Assembly: GCA_003255025.1 (NCBI GenBank)
Contig: QANY01013423.1
Coordinates: 857,779-921,778 of the forward strand
Length of the DNA stretch: 64,000 nucleotides
Direction: 5' to 3'
Origin: Datisca glomerata
Lineage: Eukaryota; Streptophyta; Magnoliopsida; Cucurbitales; Datiscaceae
The translations under genes were made by a program, and so were the position numbers. Of this stretch, positions 60,716 through 64,000 are shown piece by piece. Within the stretch, counting starts at the first letter, position 1; each line of letters opens with the position of its first letter. A model generated the notes under the pieces. It was not told the origin of the DNA. It was given only the letters and a program-made list of their open reading frames with translations, and ran no database searches.

Positions 60716-60841
60716 AAAATCTTCTAAAGACGAGTGAAAAAAGAGGAACAAACAGAACAGCAAATGAACTAGGCAAAACAAAAAAGGTGTGAAAATCGGG
60801 CGGCGCCACCAAATAGGAACGAGTATGGGTAAAATAGGTAA

Positions 60842-61830
60842 CTATAGAAATATGAAAATTTCTATTAAGTGTTTGAGAAAAGGAACTCCTTGCCAAAATA
60901 TTTCTCTAAATTTTTGCCAATTGTTTGAGAAAATGACAGAAGAAAGCAGAAGCAAAAATCGTTTGAGTATTGAAAAAAGGGAAAGATGATAGAAGAAACA
61001 GTGAAACATGAAAGATCTTCTCATTAACTTCAGAAAAATACAAGGAAATGTGCCTAAAAGTAAAAGTACAGGAAATGGAAAAGTAAAATGCAAGGAAATT
61101 AAACTAAGATCCTCTTTGGGAGTGGCCTCCGCAGGAGGGTCAGAAGCGAGAACAGGAATGTCTGGTTCAGGTTCAGCAGAGTCGTCGGGAAGGTCAACAA
61201 GAGGCATGCAGGGAGCCTTATCAGATTTGGCATCACAGTAACTCACACTATAGGACATACCCTCAGCCTGATAAATAATGGCCCGGTACTCAGCCTCAAG
61301 TTCGATTTCCCGCTCACCAGCCTTAGCCAAAGCTGCCTTGGCAAATGACAACTTCTCTTCTACTTCGGCCAACATCCATTTGGCCCTCTCGAGAGGAGAG
61401 ATTAGTGACTAAACCTCCTCGTTTCTCGCTAGCACATAGAGCCAAGTAGTAAGACATGTCGTGCTTCTTAATAATGTACACGGCACGAATTTTATCTACA
61501 CCTATTTGAGGTTATGCCTTATGTTTAAGACTATTATCCATAAAAGAATTTTGTATGTGTTAAGGGTGTATTGGGAAGGGGCAAGGTAGAAAGTGCAAAA
61601 AAATTCTTGAAGGGGGGATGGGAGTTTTAATCCTAAAGCTATATACATGGGAGCCAAGGTGATTTGATATGAAGAATTGAGGGGAAATACTTGGGTATCC
61701 CATCCCTAAAATCGCAAATGACATCTGAGGGGAAGTCATCTTTATGACGGTCTATAAAGCGGCTGAACTCGTCTCGCTTCCTAACTAGTGGAACATTGAC
61801 CTTAAGCTCTCTCTCCCCCATAATTTATGA
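60842..61830 (-). pseudogene. Antisense accessory reading frame of the Tat element
   Basis: On the minus strand, 61639-61821 (60 codons, KRDEFSRFIDRHKDDFP) and 60842-61375 (177 codons) lie head to tail. The second starts with a likely coiled coil (EVEEKLSFAKAALAKAGERE, ~61310-61375), then an acidic Asp/Glu/Pro-rich stretch (61130-61220), and its end is low-complexity and hydrophobic. Tat/Retand elements are known to carry antisense extra frames at this place, some related to gag-like or plant mobile-domain proteins. I cannot name a domain here. Broken by at least one stop region (61380-61630). Confidence 0.5.
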
Positions 61831-62479
61831 AAAGGCCCCTAAAAAGAAGGAAGGAACAAAAAAGAAGAAAAAAAGGAGGAAAAGAAATGGGACTTACAGG
61901 GGACAGAGTAGGCATAAAAGCTGATTGAGGAAGATAAAGTCTTTAAAAAGACTCTACGCACGCGAAAAGGGCATGAAATTCAATTTACAGATCTGAAAGA
62001 AAAGAAAAATGCAATCGATTCAGAAAAAATGACGTGGAGTGCAGCAGGCGCATAGGGACGAGACGTTTGAAATGACAATGTAAGTCATCATTCGCAACGG
62101 GCAAATGACGAAATGATAGTTGGAAAGAGAACGAGGCGTGTCTTGAAAACTTGCACCAACCGAGAACGGGAAGGCGAAACGACACATGTAATAACTAAGA
62201 GTGTGTTCTAAAAATGCACGATTTGCACTGAGATCCGAGTAGGGGAAGGAGGAATGACGCGAACCAGTGACAAAATGACATTCCCGAAAAATACGTCAGA
62301 CAAGGTAATGATGGTATATGTTTTTATAATTGAATCTACCTTTTTTCTACGCGTTTTTAATATTTACAGGATTAAAAAGATGAAAAATGATGAAGCTACC
62401 AATCCCCTGTCAGGACACGCGCAGAGTGCACTCATTACACTTCAACGAATTGAAATTCGTCGAATGTAATGAGAGCATA

Positions 62480-63017
62480 TGAACAGGCAAAAAACCTGCA
62501 CTATGCCACATGGACGAAAAGGATCAATCGAGAAGTAGTGAAAAAATCTTTCCACGCGAGATCGGGAAGAAGGAGATTTGAGTCACGAGAAAAGATCACG
62601 TGGTTGCGGCTGATTTAGCGGTTGAAAGACTAGGGGATGGGACAGTTGAAAGGAATTGATGGAGTGAAAGGGCCCACACCTGGCAAGAGATCCCACGAGT
62701 TTGGGTGAGATCCTATATGTGTAATAAAACCTCCAAAAATATAAGGAAGATGTTGATAATTCCCCTTCTATAGGGCAGATGGTGATCATTCCCCTCATTT
62801 TCACTATTTTATTGTCAAAAAATTTATTCTATTTACACCATGTGGCCTAAATAAGGATTGGGTAATAAATGAGAAGATCAATCCAATTCAATACAACTCA
62901 AAAAAACTACTCAGTGCATTTACTATTCTTTCTCTCTCACTCACTCTCTAATCTCTTCGTCATTTCTCACTGATCATTAATAAGACTGTAGTGGTGTGGA
63001 GGAAAAATTTCTTTACA
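62480..63017 (+). repeat. 3' LTR of the Tat element
   Basis: It matches the 5' LTR without the MITE. It begins TGAACAGGCAAAAAACCTGC and ends TTTCTTTACA. The upstream GAGAGCATA is a weak polypurine tract. Confidence 0.9.
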
Positions 63018-64000
63018 GATCGTTATAGTGTTATCAGCTAGAGACTACATGTTTTCAAGTTAAAACATCTTACGACATTCATCTTTTTTATTCTTATTCT
63101 TAGATTCATCGAACGAGACATGCAATATTTTGACTATAAATTTATTAAATCCACAAGCTGTAGTTCTTTTCCATTTATAGAGTACCCAACTATAGGGATG
63201 CCATGTAAACTAATCTTGTGTTTGATGCCCTCCCTCTAATATTTTAATTGAACTTAGAGGATGGACCAGTACCAAGTTTTCTAACTCATGTTGAAGCTTC
63301 ATTAGTTGCCAAAAAAATGATGTTCTATTTATTTATTTTCATGGCTTCATTTGTTTTGGTCAACATTCATAACCGCAAAATTATTAACTTCATTATTTTC
63401 CTATGGAGAAAAGAACAATCGCGTACCAGTCTTTAGGCCGTTTCAATATAAAAAACAAGTATCACATTGAATTATCGAAGCCCAATTTTCTTGGTTTTGG
63501 GTTAATAGTCACATTTGCATAAAGCAATGCCTCCAAGCAAGAAATAGAAGAATGATGTCAAATTGAGATTGTAGTTGCCTGTGATTGCTCAGCCTATGCT
63601 GCAAAGGTGATGTGAAGCTTCAGAGTTGGACACAGTTCAATTGAAGGCCAGGCCAAGCCACGCCACGTACCATTTTATTATGGATTAGTGCTTAGTGGTC
63701 TGGTCACCCGATACATGAGAGCTTCATTCATCTTGGGTCTCTCTAGTACGTGATTTGACAAATAATGTTTAGAAATAAAATGAAAAAAATGAAATTTGTT
63801 TGCATAAAAAAGGTTCAGCGTGAAAACTTTATGCAATCTCCTTCTATCATGTAAACTCTCTCAGCCTGAGAATCTACAAAATACAAACAAAGAACCCTTA
63901 AGACAAAGAGAAGAGAGGGTGGTTTCCTCGCCTAAGAGCCTTCGATGCCTAAGTCAGTATCCTGAAGTAATTTTGACAGCATTTTCCTTTGGGGAGAATT
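63018..64000. other. Right flank, no gene recognised
   Basis: About 1 kb, AT-rich at first. 63600-63740 is GC-richer but not open. 63890-64000 contains GGTGGTTTCCTCGCCTAAGA and TAAGTCAGTATCCTG text that resembles plant LTR R/U5-type sequence; an LTR may start here and run out of the window. Confidence 0.35.

Larger units (their letters stand above)
54092..63017 (+). mobile_element. Ty3/gypsy element, Tat lineage, ~8.9 kb, inactive
   Basis: Two LTRs (54092-55003 and 62480-63017) enclose gag, protease, reverse transcriptase, RNase H and integrase in the gypsy order. A 56 bp tandem repeat array and an antisense reading frame follow before the 3' LTR. Additional antisense frames between pol and the 3' LTR are known from Tat-type elements. 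The protease and reverse transcriptase text is Tat-like. Every domain has stops or shifts. Confidence 0.9.

Noticed and set aside
1..64000. CRISPR arrays, bacterial operons, rRNA or intact tRNA genes
   Set aside because: None seen; the tandem arrays have no spacer structure, and the window is plant nuclear DNA with only a partial trnK exon.

Overview
This window is nuclear DNA from a flowering plant, most likely a eudicot. It is AT-rich and gene-poor, and almost every recognisable block is a decayed transposable element: Ty1/copia, Ty3/gypsy (including a Tat-type element), L1-type LINEs with a C-terminal RNase H, a TRIM, MITEs and a CACTA-like remnant. It also holds chimeric plastid DNA and an endogenous plant pararetrovirus. 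I could not identify the species. The only host gene I can support is a JAZ/TIFY jasmonate repressor at 45.18-47.06 kb. It has five exons, all joins stay in frame, and it carries an N-terminal region, a TIFY motif, a canonical Jas degron and a C-terminal EAR-like motif.

Layout. 1-3.74 kb: Ty3/gypsy remnant, in which the end of one LTR is joined directly to the 3' part of pol, followed by a complete 1.87 kb LTR. 4.07-8.13 kb: Ty1/copia element on the minus strand, with a 3' LTR, pol and a truncated gag; the 5' LTR is missing. About 9.8-15.94 kb: AT-rich block with short subterminal-type repeats on the left and a CACTA-type terminus on the right. 16.71-26.45 kb: large minus-strand copia element with two LTRs, a PBS, a PPT and a 5 bp target duplication, inserted into a MITE. 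26.77-27.07 kb: three short plastid-derived pieces, two from ycf2 and one from trnK. 27.53-29.87 kb: probable solo LTR. 30.46-31.17 kb: Tourist-like MITE. 32.10-37.90 kb: minus-strand LINE. 37.93-38.70 kb: a MITE and a tiny TRIM. 38.97-44.93 kb: plus-strand LINE with a 13 bp target duplication, ending about 250 bp before the JAZ start codon. 45.18-47.06 kb: JAZ gene. 49.58-53.86 kb: Caulimoviridae-type endogenous viral element on the minus strand, next to a TA microsatellite. 54.09-63.02 kb: Tat-type gypsy element with both LTRs, 56 bp tandem repeats and an antisense accessory reading frame; a hAT-like MITE sits in its 5' LTR.

How the parts relate. The mobile elements are broken by stops, frameshifts or missing catalytic residues, so none looks autonomous. 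Three insertions can be ordered from the sequence: the large copia element went into an older MITE; the hAT-like MITE entered one LTR of the Tat element after that element inserted; and the plus-strand LINE landed just upstream of the JAZ gene and displaced its original upstream DNA by about 6 kb. No wholly new system was found. The most informative features are the JAZ gene with its LINE-interrupted upstream region, the pararetrovirus with its primer site preserved beside a TA repeat, the chimeric plastid insert, and the antisense frame in the Tat element.
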